A stretch of 64,000 nt of DNA, from positions 62,001-126,000 of the forward strand of contig NZ_LDTZ01000024.1 of assembly GCF_001186365.1 (NCBI RefSeq), given 5' to 3'. Below, one piece after another: positions 52,158-60,779 of this stretch (positions are counted from its first letter, which is position 1; each line of letters starts with the position of its first letter). A program made the translations under genes and the position numbers. Under the pieces are notes generated by a model, which was given only the letters and a program-made list of their open reading frames with translations, did not search any database and was not told the origin of the DNA. Source of the DNA: Gordonia jacobaea (GTDB lineage Bacteria; Actinomycetota; Actinomycetes; Mycobacteriales; Mycobacteriaceae).

Positions 52158-52662
52158 CGGGCAGATTCCTGTCAGTTGCCCCCCTAAGCTACAGAGTAGA
52201 TACGAAAACCGATTCGGCCGAGTTAATGGGGGGTTACTGAGAAATGTTGTGAGGATTCTACCGGCGGATTCACAGAGGGTTTTCAGGTTGGCTGCGCACT
52301 ATACGCTTACGGCTCGCGGGGCGGTTCCGTAATCAGAACGTCGACATCGTGTTCGGCTCGACAGCCGCTCTGCGCGATGCGAGATCTGAGTCGGCAAGGT
52401 CGAGGTTCGCGGCCACAGCGCTCACGGCGGCCGACGCTTGGCCGTGACTGCCTGTTCGTCGACGCTTCCGCCGCGTCGTCGGGTTGGGTTGGGTTGGGCT
52501 CGGGCCCCTGCAGAAAGTAGGGGAAGGGTTCTTTCCCCGAGTTGTCGACGTTTCTCCGCGAAACTACCCACGGAAACCCACAAAACCCGGGGAAGAACTT
52601 CTTCCCCGGGTTTCTGCACTGGGCGGAGCCGTATGGCGACCGATGTGTCAGCCGACGAGGTG
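52158..52662. other. Intergenic region with a nested palindromic element
   Basis: This gap between two minus-strand genes has no supportable gene. It holds the promoter of the glycoside hydrolase and, at 52509-52618, a 110-base inverted-repeat element, listed separately. Confidence 0.45.
52509..52618. repeat. 110-bp element with nested inverted repeats
   Basis: The ends are TGCAGAAA (52509-52516) and TTTCTGCA (52611-52618). Just inside, 52520-52538 and 52586-52610 are each palindromes: GGGGAAGGG pairs with CTTTCCCC on the left, and CCCGGGGAAGAA pairs perfectly with TTCTTCCCCGGG on the right. The two palindromes are also similar to each other in inverted orientation. It may be a small non-autonomous mobile element, a REP-type repeat or a transcription terminator pair. 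Confidence 0.65.
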
Positions 52663-53655
52663 TCAGATGGCGACGGCGGGGCTGGGCGCCTCGATGGCGA
52701 CGTCGGACTCCACCATCATCCGGACCAGCGACTTGAAGTCGACGCGAGGTTTCCAGCCGAGCTTCTCGTGCGCCTTCGTGGAGTCGCCGATGAGAAGATC
52801 GACCTCCGCGGGGCGGAAGAATGCAGGGTCGGTCTCGACGTAGCGCTCCCAGTCAGTGATGCCGACGGTCTCGAAAGCGACGTCGAGCAACTCGCGGATC
52901 GTGTGTGTCTCTCCGGTCGAGATGACGTAGTCGTCGGCCTCGTCCTGCTGGAGCATCCGCCACATGGCGTCGACGTAGTCTCCGGCGAAGCCCCAATCGC
53001 GCTTCGCGTCCAAGTTGCCCAGTACGAGCTTGTCCTGGAGGCCCAGGCTGATGCGCGCCACAGCCTGTGAGACCTTCCTGGTCACAAACTCGGGCCCGCG
53101 CCGCGGTGATTCGTGGTTGAACAGAATGCCCGAGCTCGCGTGCATCCCGTACGACTCGCGATAGTTGATCGTCATGTAGTGCCCGTAGACCTTGGCGACG
53201 CCGTAGGGCGAGCGCGGCCAGAGCAGCGTCGACTCACGCTGGGGTACGTCTTGCACCTTGCCGAACATCTCCGAGCTCGACGCTTGGTAGAAGCGCACGT
53301 CCTTGCCGGAGTCGTCGGAGTAGAAGCGCACGGCCTCGAGCATATTGAGAACACCGAGACCCGTTACCGCACTGGTCAATTCGGCGTTGTCCCAGGAGTA
53401 CGCGACAAACGACACCGCGCCGAGGTTGTACACCTCGTCGGGCTGGGCCTTTGCCAGTGCCCTGATGAGGCTCGCCAGGTCGAGAAGGTTGCCGCTGAGG
53501 ATCTTCACGTATGGGTGGCTGCGTCGCAGTGCCGGCAGCTTGGGGTTGTTCTGCCCACGGATCAGTCCGTAGACCTCGTAGCCCTTCTCGTGCAGCAACT
53601 CAGAGAGATAGAGCCCGTCCTGGCCGGTCACGCCCGTGATCAGTGCGGTTTTCAA
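52663..53655 (-). CDS. gmd: GDP-mannose 4,6-dehydratase
   Basis: This 330-residue short-chain dehydrogenase/reductase converts GDP-mannose to GDP-4-keto-6-deoxymannose, the precursor of GDP-rhamnose, GDP-fucose and related sugars. It starts [19 protein letters not shown], with the GxxGQDG nucleotide motif of this family. The catalytic segments are [11 protein letters not shown] and [11 protein letters not shown] (the Tyr-x3-Lys pair). [17 protein letters not shown] is a family hallmark. It is divergent from the GT4 gene at 54411 across a 755-base gap. A diverged paralogue lies at 55520. Confidence 0.93.
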   Translation of the reverse strand: MKTALITGVTGQDGLYLSELLHEKGYEVYGLIRGQNNPKLPALRRSHPYVKILSGNLLDLASLIRALAKAQPDEVYNLGAVSFVAYSWDNAELTSAVTGLGVLNMLEAVRFYSDDSGKDVRFYQASSSEMFGKVQDVPQRESTLLWPRSPYGVAKVYGHYMTINYRESYGMHASSGILFNHESPRRGPEFVTRKVSQAVARISLGLQDKLVLGNLDAKRDWGFAGDYVDAMWRMLQQDEADDYVISTGETHTIRELLDVAFETVGITDWERYVETDPAFFRPAEVDLLIGDSTKAHEKLGWKPRVDFKSLVRMMVESDVAIEAPSPAVAI

Positions 53656-54410
53656 CGTGTGTTCACCTCAATGCTTGCCAGCAGCCGTAGCGATCCGGCG
53701 TCTGAAGGTTTGGACTAAGCAGGAGCAACAGGAGAGTCTGCATAGTGTGCGCGCTTGAATTACAACCGATTTTCGCCACCTCGGCAAGCGCAGTGGCAGT
53801 AGTCACAGGAGATGGCAAAACCGTATCAGGAAACCTGAAACATTCGCGACTATAGCGACGATATGGACTTAATGCCTAAGGCACGTTTCGTATGCTCAGG
53901 TGGGCCTGGGGTGGCGAATTCGTGAACTCAACCTCACAGAAAACTTGCGGTATCGGCGCCTGGGCTTTGTGTTTGGCTTGTAGCTCGCGACGTCGATCGG
54001 GCGCGCAACGCTCGGCGCGTCGCACCCAAGAAGTTTCCTCCCGTTCACCCAATGGAAACATGCGGTGAGCTGGTTCGACGCGTCGCGTGCCGACTTCATT
54101 TGCCGATGTCAGTGCCAAATAGTGACGGTGCGCACATGGCGGTAACGAACTCCATTCTCGTGCCGAATGGTGTGATAGACACGTGTAGATGGCCATAATG
54201 TCCGATTCGTTCGGCTGCGCGTGTCAAGCATTTTGGGCGCCGGGCTTTTATGGCGGAGCCGCTTGCTGGAGCGAATAGTTTCCACGACTGGGTTACGCTT
54301 GCGCGGTGTGTATCGGGAGATGGTCGGCGGTTTCAACGATGAAACCGTTCTGAACACTGTGTATTCCGCTCTTGAAGTCAACGTCCACGAATGGCGGTTT
54401 CTAAGAAATC
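53656..54410. other. Long divergent intergenic region
   Basis: These 755 bases separate gmd from the plus-strand locus 3 operon. I find no convincing gene; short frames such as that near 54300-54400 have no start or domain. GC is lower than in the flanking genes, fitting a regulatory region with two promoters, possibly an Lsr2 target. Confidence 0.4.
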
Positions 54411-55523
54411 ATGCGCCTCGCAATAGCCCACGACTACCTCACGCAAAGGGGTGGCGCCGAGAAGGTTGTCTTGGCTCTGGCAAAAGCGTTCCCTGACGCG
54501 CCCATCTACACCACCCTCTTCGACGCGGATGGCACGTACCCGGAGTTTTCCTCCATGGATATCCGGCCGAGCTTCCTCAACCACGTTGGCCCGTTGCGTC
54601 GAAACCATCGAGCGGCACTCCTCGCGCTACCGCCTGCGGCACGGTCGGTAAAGATCGACGCAGATGTCGTGATCGCGAGTTCCAGCGGCTGGGCACACGG
54701 CTTTCAGACGACCGGGCGCAAGATCGTGTACTGCTATTCGCCTGCCCGATGGCTCTACCAGACCGATGCGTATCTCGGTGACGGGGCCGGACTGGCAAAG
54801 CGTGTCACGCTGGCACTCATGGCGTCGTCACTACGTCGCTGGGACCGTAGAGCAGCAGCGCAGTGTGATCAGTACCTCGCCATCTCACGCGCCGTCGCCG
54901 GCAGGATCAACGACGTGTACGGACTCGACGCGGCTGTACTGCCTGCGCCGGTCACACTCACCGCACTGCCGGATTCCGAAATGGAAACGGTCCGTGAGAT
55001 CGAGCCGCTTGTACGAGAAGAGGACTCGTATTACCTGTGCGTGTCTCGATTGTTGGCCTACAAGAATGTGGACAAGGTGCTCGATGCTTTCGCCGGCAGT
55101 GGACGCAAGCTCGTCGTAGTCGGTCGTGGGCCTGAACGCGATGCGCTTGTGGCAAAAGATCTTCCGAATGTGACCTTTCTCCAAGACCTTTCGGACGCGC
55201 AGATGTCGTGGCTGTATCGACACTGCCGAGCAGTGGTTGCGGCGAGTCTCGAAGACTATGGACTCACGCCTCTCGAGGGCGCGATTTACGGAAAGCCCTG
55301 CGCTGTGCTGCGTTGGGGTGGCTTCTTGGACACCGTCGTCGAAGGTGTGACCGGCGTCTACTTCGACAATCCCGATCCGCGCTCGATTGCTCAGGCGGTG
55401 ACCGCGTTGGAAGAGATCGAATGGGATCCACGGGTGATCGCGAACCACACGTCCCAGTTCAGTGAAGAGATGTTCAGTTCGGAGATGCGCCACCACGTCG
55501 ACAAGCTGGTGCAGTACGCATGA
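54411..55523 (+). CDS. Glycosyltransferase family 4 (WbaZ-like mannosyltransferase)
   Basis: This 370-residue enzyme begins MRLAIAHDYLTQRGGAEKVV, the start found in WbaZ-type mannosyltransferases, and contains VYCYSPARWLYQTDAYLG. The donor domain shows YYLCVSRLLAYKNVDKVLDA, LVVVGRGPERDAL, FLQDLSDAQMSWLYRHCRA and ASLEDYGLTPLEGAIYGKP with an E-x7-E pair. GDP-mannose is a plausible donor given gmd next door, but this is inference. Its stop overlaps the next start by four bases. Confidence 0.9.
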   Translation: MRLAIAHDYLTQRGGAEKVVLALAKAFPDAPIYTTLFDADGTYPEFSSMDIRPSFLNHVGPLRRNHRAALLALPPAARSVKIDADVVIASSSGWAHGFQTTGRKIVYCYSPARWLYQTDAYLGDGAGLAKRVTLALMASSLRRWDRRAAAQCDQYLAISRAVAGRINDVYGLDAAVLPAPVTLTALPDSEMETVREIEPLVREEDSYYLCVSRLLAYKNVDKVLDAFAGSGRKLVVVGRGPERDALVAKDLPNVTFLQDLSDAQMSWLYRHCRAVVAASLEDYGLTPLEGAIYGKPCAVLRWGGFLDTVVEGVTGVYFDNPDPRSIAQAVTALEEIEWDPRVIANHTSQFSEEMFSSEMRHHVDKLVQYA

Positions 55524-56506
55524 GTATGTCAGCGCCGATAGCGCTCATCACGGGTGTCGAGGGCCAGGACGGCTGGTATCTGAGCCAGTTGCTCAAGGCC
55601 GAGGGATTCGAAGTGCACGGTACGGTTCACCGCGAGCCGAACATCGGGGACGAGACCGTTGAACAACTCATCGCGAACAGGGTGGGCGTCCACGTCGCCG
55701 ATGTGGTCGATGGCGACAGAATGCGAATGCTGTTCGACGCCGTGCGGCCCGATCACGTCTTTCACCTGGCCGGCGTGTCTTCGGTTGCACGGTCGTGGGA
55801 AGACCCGGTTGGCACGACTCGCACCAACTCCATGGGCACGGCTGTTGCGGTCGCTGAGGCACTTCGGTTTCAGGAGGTGTCGGGTAAACCCGTCACGTTC
55901 GTAAACGCCTCGAGCGCAGAGGTGTTCGCGGGATCTGGCCGCGTTCCGATCGACGAGACGGCTCCGATCGCTCCGATCACACCGTACGGCGCTTCCAAGG
56001 CGCTCGGTCACACGCTCTGTGTCGCCTATCGGGCCAAGGGGCTCGCCGCGTCGAATGTGATCTTGTTCAACCACGAATCGCCCGAGCGCCCCAACACCTT
56101 TGTGACCGGCCGGATCGCGGAAACAGTTGCACGGATCGGGGCCGGAAGCCCCGAGACCCTCTCACTGGGCAACCTGAGCGCTCAGCGTGACTGGGGGTGG
56201 GCGCCCGACTATGTCGACGCGATGCGTCGGGTTGCACTGACCGGACGCGGCGAGGACTACGTGGTCGCTACCGGAACGCTGCATTCGGTCGCCGACTTCG
56301 TCGCCGTAGCCTTTGCTTCCGTCGGTATCGAGGATTGGGCAGAGCGAGTCGAGGTGGCAGACAACCTCGGGCGACCCAACGACGCCGCCGTGCTGGTCGG
56401 CGACTCGACGCGGTTGCGTACCGAGTTGAATTGGGCACCGACGCGGACCTTCGAACAAATCGTAGAGTCCATGGTCAATCACTACGCGCAGAAAGAGATG
56501 GCATGA
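55520..56506 (+). CDS. GDP-mannose 4,6-dehydratase-like protein, diverged
   Basis: This 328-residue paralogue of gmd begins IALITGVEGQDGWYLSQLL and keeps the catalytic SSAEVFAG and PYGASKALGH segments (Tyr-x3-Lys). LFNHESPERPNTFVTGRIAE replaces the hallmark RRG-x-x-FVTRK, so two arginines and a lysine of that conserved segment are changed. It may be a dehydratase with altered cofactor or substrate preference, or a partner reductase/epimerase acting on the Gmd product. It lies in the plus-strand operon with four-base overlaps on both sides (ATGA). Confidence 0.82.
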   Translation: MSMSAPIALITGVEGQDGWYLSQLLKAEGFEVHGTVHREPNIGDETVEQLIANRVGVHVADVVDGDRMRMLFDAVRPDHVFHLAGVSSVARSWEDPVGTTRTNSMGTAVAVAEALRFQEVSGKPVTFVNASSAEVFAGSGRVPIDETAPIAPITPYGASKALGHTLCVAYRAKGLAASNVILFNHESPERPNTFVTGRIAETVARIGAGSPETLSLGNLSAQRDWGWAPDYVDAMRRVALTGRGEDYVVATGTLHSVADFVAVAFASVGIEDWAERVEVADNLGRPNDAAVLVGDSTRLRTELNWAPTRTFEQIVESMVNHYAQKEMA

Positions 56507-57156
56507 CGGTGGAAAGCGCCCGGCAGGATGAATCAACGGGTTCTGAGCAGAGCGAGCCGACGATCACGCTGCCGCAGCGAGACGACTTCACGCCGCGCTA
56601 CGACTTCAACGACATCAGCAAGTTGGGCAAGGCGCGCAACAGGATCGGCATCCTGCTCTACAACTCGTTGATCACGCACATCCCGTCGCACACTGTGCGA
56701 CAGGGCTTTCTGCGAGCCTTCGGTGCGAAGATCGGGAAGGGGACGTCGATTCTCCGTGGCTGCCTCTTCTTCGACATCGACCAGGTGCGGATCGGTGACT
56801 ACTGCTCCATCGGATTCCGATGCCTGTTCGACGCTCGATCGGGCATTCTGATCGGCGACAACGTGGTCATCGCGTCGGACACGCAGATCATCGCCGGGCA
56901 CCACGATCCCAACAGCCCCACCTTTGCGCCGATTCTCAATCCGGTGCGGATCGGCGACTACGTGTGGCTGGCAAGTCGGTCGACCGTGCTCGCGAACGTC
57001 GACATCGGCCGAGGCGCGGTGGTTGGTGCCTGCGCGCTGGTGACGAAGTCGGTGAACGACCTCGAGATGGTTGCCGGTGTGCCTGCGAAGGTTCGCTCTA
57101 TGCGCGATCCCGATGCGTTGCAGTACCGGCCGTTTTATCGGCCGCTGCTGTACTGA
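56503..57156 (+). CDS. Left-handed beta-helix acyltransferase (WcaF/NodL-like)
   Basis: This 217-residue protein has a polar N-terminus and hexapeptide-repeat coils: IGKGTSILRGCLFF, VRIGDYCSIGFRCLF, ILIGDNVVIASDTQII, VRIGDYVWLASRSTVL and VDIGRGAVVGACALVT. GHHDPNS carries the catalytic histidine, and VAGVPAKVRSM closes the fold. Such trimeric enzymes use acetyl-CoA to O-acetylate sugars, here probably a residue of the polymer or its lipid-linked precursor. The ATG overlaps the previous stop (ATGA). Confidence 0.88.
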   Translation: MTVESARQDESTGSEQSEPTITLPQRDDFTPRYDFNDISKLGKARNRIGILLYNSLITHIPSHTVRQGFLRAFGAKIGKGTSILRGCLFFDIDQVRIGDYCSIGFRCLFDARSGILIGDNVVIASDTQIIAGHHDPNSPTFAPILNPVRIGDYVWLASRSTVLANVDIGRGAVVGACALVTKSVNDLEMVAGVPAKVRSMRDPDALQYRPFYRPLLY

Positions 57157-57184
57157 CGGTCGGACCGGAGAGGATGCCGCTGCT

Positions 57185-58264
57185 GTGAACGCAGGACTAC
57201 GGGTGATCTATGTTGCGCCAGAGACGGCCGCGGGTGGCGTCGGCGCTTTTGCTGATTTCTTGTTGCCTGCGATCCGTGACCTGGTCCCCGACGTCGTCGA
57301 GATTCGCCACGGTAAGCCGGGATCGGACACTGTCGCACAACTGCGCGCGCGTCGTGCCCAGATCACCGAGGCGATCGCCGGTGCGGGTGGTCGCGATGTG
57401 GTCGTGCACAGCGAACTTTCCGGCGGTTCCGTCGAATCCCTGTGGCCAACTGCGCGTCTGGGCGTTCGCTCGACGGCCGTTGTACATGATCCGCCCAATC
57501 TGGTGTGGTGGCCGTTTCGGACGAAGTTCCTTGCGGATCGCCGGGTGCTCAACCACGGCCTGCATTTCGGTGCGCGCCCGGTGTCGCATCAGATCGAGAA
57601 GTACCTCGGCGCTCGACGTGAGTACTTTGCGCTCAGTGAGATCGGCGCTGAGTCGATTCGTGGTCGCTTCCCCGGGGCAACCGTGGCACGGACCTACCAT
57701 CCGACCACCACGAGCGTCGAACTCCCCGAGCCCTCGTTGCGTCCGCGTGCGGTGGGACTCTTCGGGATTGTGTACCGAGGCAAGGGGTTTGAACACATTT
57801 CCCGAATCCGCGAGGTGCTGCCCGACGACATCGAGGTCCGTATCGCGGGTCGTGGAACGGAGTCGATTCCGTCGTCACCGGGCGTCACCGTCCTCGGCAC
57901 GCTCGATGAGGACGAGCTCGCAGACTTCTTCGGCTCCATCCAGGCACTGCTGATGCCGTATGGGCGACGCAGCCCGTACGGAATCGCATATCCGGCATCA
58001 GCTGTTGCGGCACAGAGCATTTCCCATCAAACGCCGTACATTTCGACCGATCACGGCGCGCTCGGTGAACTCGGCGCCGAGGGCGGAGCCATCGTAGTCC
58101 CCGGTGAAGCGGACGACCTCGCCGGTCTCATGGCTCAGCAGGCCGCACAGTTGCTCGACGACCCGGCCCGTATGGGAACCCTCCACGATGAGCTCGTGCG
58201 CCTGTGCAAGGAACGCACGCCCAAGCAGATCGCGGAAGCGCTCGTGGAAACGTGGTCACGGTGA
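57185..58264 (+). CDS. Glycosyltransferase family 4
   Basis: This 359-residue protein begins NAGLRVIYVAPETAAGGVG, a GT-B N-terminus, with a central VHSELSGGSVESLW. The donor half has GLFGIVYRGKGFEHISRI, VRIAGRGTESIP, LGTLDEDELADFFGSI and LMPYGRRSPYGIAYPASA. The donor-site E-x7-E is not obvious, so it may belong to a divergent subgroup. The GTG at 57185 follows GGAGAGG about ten bases upstream. Its stop overlaps the flippase start by four bases. Confidence 0.78.
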   Translation: MNAGLRVIYVAPETAAGGVGAFADFLLPAIRDLVPDVVEIRHGKPGSDTVAQLRARRAQITEAIAGAGGRDVVVHSELSGGSVESLWPTARLGVRSTAVVHDPPNLVWWPFRTKFLADRRVLNHGLHFGARPVSHQIEKYLGARREYFALSEIGAESIRGRFPGATVARTYHPTTTSVELPEPSLRPRAVGLFGIVYRGKGFEHISRIREVLPDDIEVRIAGRGTESIPSSPGVTVLGTLDEDELADFFGSIQALLMPYGRRSPYGIAYPASAVAAQSISHQTPYISTDHGALGELGAEGGAIVVPGEADDLAGLMAQQAAQLLDDPARMGTLHDELVRLCKERTPKQIAEALVETWSR

Positions 58265-59553
58265 GCCGGTTCGCGGCGGCTCGCACTCTGGCACAGTCGC
58301 ATTCGCATCTCACGAAGGCACTCGTCGCGGCCATGTGGACGTACGGGGGGCGTGGGATCGGACTGCTGTGGACGTTGATCCTGATCGCCAAGCTCGGCAT
58401 CGGCGGATACGGGCAGTACGCCATGGCGTTCGCCCTTGCCGCTATCGCAGCAGCTCCCGTCGACAACCCGTTCAGTGTCCGCGCCATTCGCGAGAGTGAG
58501 TCCCGCTTCCTTTCGGAACGATCGGGCCGGGTTCTGGTCGGTCTGACCGCAATGGCCGCCGGAGTGGCGCTCATTCCGGTCAATTACCTCGCATGGTTCG
58601 CGTTGCTCGTCGGCGGCGGCGAGATCGTCTTCAACGCCTACAAGAGCCGTGCCTTCCGCGACGGCGACCCGCACCGCGTCATGCGGATGGATACGATCCG
58701 GCAAACGACCAGTATCGCGCTCGGTACCGGCTACCTCATGCTGGCTCCGCAGCCAAGCCTGGTCGGTGCCAGTTTGCTCTATGCCGCACCGTATTTGGTG
58801 ATCGCGTGCGCCTCGATTCGGATGGTCTGGGGCGTCGCGCCGAAGGCTCCCGGCACTCCGCGCATCATTGCGGTGCTGTTCACCGAACACCTTGCCAATG
58901 CGGTGTACATCCAGGGCGACATCCTGCTGTTGGGATTCCTCACGAACAGCGATGTGGCCGGCTACTACTCGGTGGCGAGCACATTCGCGTGGGCGGTCGC
59001 ACAGGTCGGTCAATCGTTCGGCGTGACCTACCACGAGAAGCTGCGAGCCGCAGGAGGACACGCATCCGCCGGGCCGCCCAAGAAGCACGTGTTGGTCGTG
59101 GCAACAGGGGCGTCACTCGTACTTCTGACTGTGGGCGTGGTGCTCCTGTTCACTCCGGTGGCCACCCAGCTGGCCGTGTCGATGATCGTGATGTCGGCGT
59201 TCGTGTTCCTGCGAGTGTTCAACTTCGTCTACACGACGCTGCTGTATCTCCAACGGCGCGACGCCGTGCGCACCATCTCGGCAGGTGCTGTCGCGCCGGT
59301 CAAGCTCGGACTGGTGGCCGTCTTGGCGATGGCAGGGCTGGGTGCTGTCTCGGGCGCGATCGCGTCGGTCGTCGCCGACGCACTGCTGCTCGTGGTACTC
59401 AGCCGGGCCTCTCGTTCTGGCCCACTGGAATCGGGCGACACCCCCGAGATGCTGGAATCGGGCGACATCCCAGATACGCCAGCGCCGGAACGTGGCGGTC
59501 GACATCGTCGTGAAGAGCTTGAAAACGAGAGGGGGGTGCTATGGAGCGGGTAA
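58261..59553 (+). CDS. Wzx-like polysaccharide flippase (locus 3)
   Basis: This 430-residue membrane protein has about twelve hydrophobic helices in the oligosaccharide-flippase pattern; ALVAAMWTYGGRGIGLLWTL and NAVYIQGDILLLGFLTNSDV are the most family-like parts. The C-terminus is a charged tail. It contains two near-repeats (LESGDTPEMLESGDIPDTP). The GTG at 58261 overlaps the preceding stop (GTGA). Its stop lies 13 bases inside the next gene. No polymerase gene accompanies it within this window. Confidence 0.8.
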   Translation: MSRFAAARTLAQSHSHLTKALVAAMWTYGGRGIGLLWTLILIAKLGIGGYGQYAMAFALAAIAAAPVDNPFSVRAIRESESRFLSERSGRVLVGLTAMAAGVALIPVNYLAWFALLVGGGEIVFNAYKSRAFRDGDPHRVMRMDTIRQTTSIALGTGYLMLAPQPSLVGASLLYAAPYLVIACASIRMVWGVAPKAPGTPRIIAVLFTEHLANAVYIQGDILLLGFLTNSDVAGYYSVASTFAWAVAQVGQSFGVTYHEKLRAAGGHASAGPPKKHVLVVATGASLVLLTVGVVLLFTPVATQLAVSMIVMSAFVFLRVFNFVYTTLLYLQRRDAVRTISAGAVAPVKLGLVAVLAMAGLGAVSGAIASVVADALLLVVLSRASRSGPLESGDTPEMLESGDIPDTPAPERGGRHRREELENERGVLWSG

Positions 59554-60668
59554 CTTTTCTGCTCTCCAAGGATCCGACGACCGAGCATGGTGGCGACATC
59601 GCACTGTCGCGCATCTTGCTCGGGATCGCGTCCGAGCACTACGACGTCGAGGCAGTGTGTTTATCCGGGGAGACGGGCCCGGCCGAGGACCGCAGCGTGA
59701 CGCGCGTGCCCAAGCCGCCCGTCAGTGCTCGCTCGCTGCTGGCTCGTAGCGCGCGGCGTATGCAGAGCCTCTGCCATGTGCGTTACGACGTCGAAGCGCT
59801 TGTCTCCGAGATCAACTCGCGCGAATCGGATGTCTTCATCGCCGAGCACAGCTATATGGCCGAGTCGTTTCTCCGCTCTCGGCATGCGGGCAAGACCCCG
59901 TTCGTGGTCAACACGGTGAACACCGAGTCGGAGGTCTGGAAGGCGACCCGCGGCTGGATCGGACGTGTGGAGGCGCCACGAATACTGCGGGACGAGGTCC
60001 GTGTGGCGAGGGCTGCGGACGCCGTCGGAACCTACGATCGTGAAGAGGCCGAGTTCTATCGAGACCAGGGAGTTCCACTGGCGCGCTGGATCGACCTGAC
60101 ATTGCCTCCTGCGCCCCGATTGGATCTGACGAGCACCGCGAGGCGATTGGTGTTCATGGGAACGAGAGACTGGCCTCCCAACCAGGAAGCGTTCCTCACG
60201 GCCCTGCGACTGTGGCCGAGAATCTCTGAGGGCATTAGTGACGCCGAACTGTGCATTATCGGGGCGAAGAAGCCGGGCGCTGCCGATCCGGAGTATCCCG
60301 ACGGGGTTCGGGACCTCGGTTTCGTCGACGACCTACAGGAGTTCTTGGGTACGTGCCGCGCGCTGATAGCGCCGGTTTCGACCGGTGGCGGTGTGCGGGT
60401 CAAGATCCTCGAGGCCGCAGCCAAGGGCCTCCCCGTTGTGGGGACGTCGGCCGCGATCGGATCACTCGGGCCGGTGCTGGGCCTCGACCCGTGTGATTCT
60501 GACGACGAATTCATTGCCGAGTGTCGACGGTTTCTCCTGGAAACCGACTATTCGACGAAGAACGGGTCGGAACTGTATGAAAGGAACGCGTCGCGGTGGG
60601 ACGCGGGCGTGCCGCAGGAGTCCGTGCTCGGTTTAATTGCTCGTAGCCCCGTGCCCGCAGGCAGATGA
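59541..60668 (+). CDS. Glycosyltransferase family 4
   Basis: This is a 375-residue protein. It begins VTFLLSKDPTTEHGGDIALS, and VVNTVNTESEVWKATRG and AVGTYDREEAEFYRDQGVP sit in the N-terminal half. The donor domain shows LVFMGTRDWPPNQEAFLTAL, LCIIGAKKPGAADPEY, LGFVDDLQEFLGTCRALIAP and GGGVRVKILEAAAKGLPVVG. That pattern matches GT4 enzymes with the GxGxRxKxLEA signature. It overlaps the flippase gene by 13 bases and ends the glycosyltransferase part of the operon. Confidence 0.88.
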   Translation: MERVTFLLSKDPTTEHGGDIALSRILLGIASEHYDVEAVCLSGETGPAEDRSVTRVPKPPVSARSLLARSARRMQSLCHVRYDVEALVSEINSRESDVFIAEHSYMAESFLRSRHAGKTPFVVNTVNTESEVWKATRGWIGRVEAPRILRDEVRVARAADAVGTYDREEAEFYRDQGVPLARWIDLTLPPAPRLDLTSTARRLVFMGTRDWPPNQEAFLTALRLWPRISEGISDAELCIIGAKKPGAADPEYPDGVRDLGFVDDLQEFLGTCRALIAPVSTGGGVRVKILEAAAKGLPVVGTSAAIGSLGPVLGLDPCDSDDEFIAECRRFLLETDYSTKNGSELYERNASRWDAGVPQESVLGLIARSPVPAGR

Positions 60669-60713
60669 GACCATGGAACCAGCACAGTCACGACCGGCCA
60701 CAGTCACGAACCT

Positions 60714-60766
60714 CTCACATTCACGAACCCCTTACATTCACGAACCCCTGACATTCACGAACAAGG
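60714..60766 (+). repeat. 17-base tandem repeat upstream of a glycoside hydrolase
   Basis: About three copies of CATTCACGAACCCCTKA lie head to tail between the GT4 stop and the hydrolase start, with weaker versions just before. They could be operator sites or a slippage-prone spacer. Confidence 0.6.
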
Positions 60767-60779
60767 ACTGGATATCGCA

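Noticed and set aside
53876..54381. Short open frames in the gap between gmd and the GT4 gene
   Set aside because: They overlap each other on both strands, have poor starts and show no recognisable domain.
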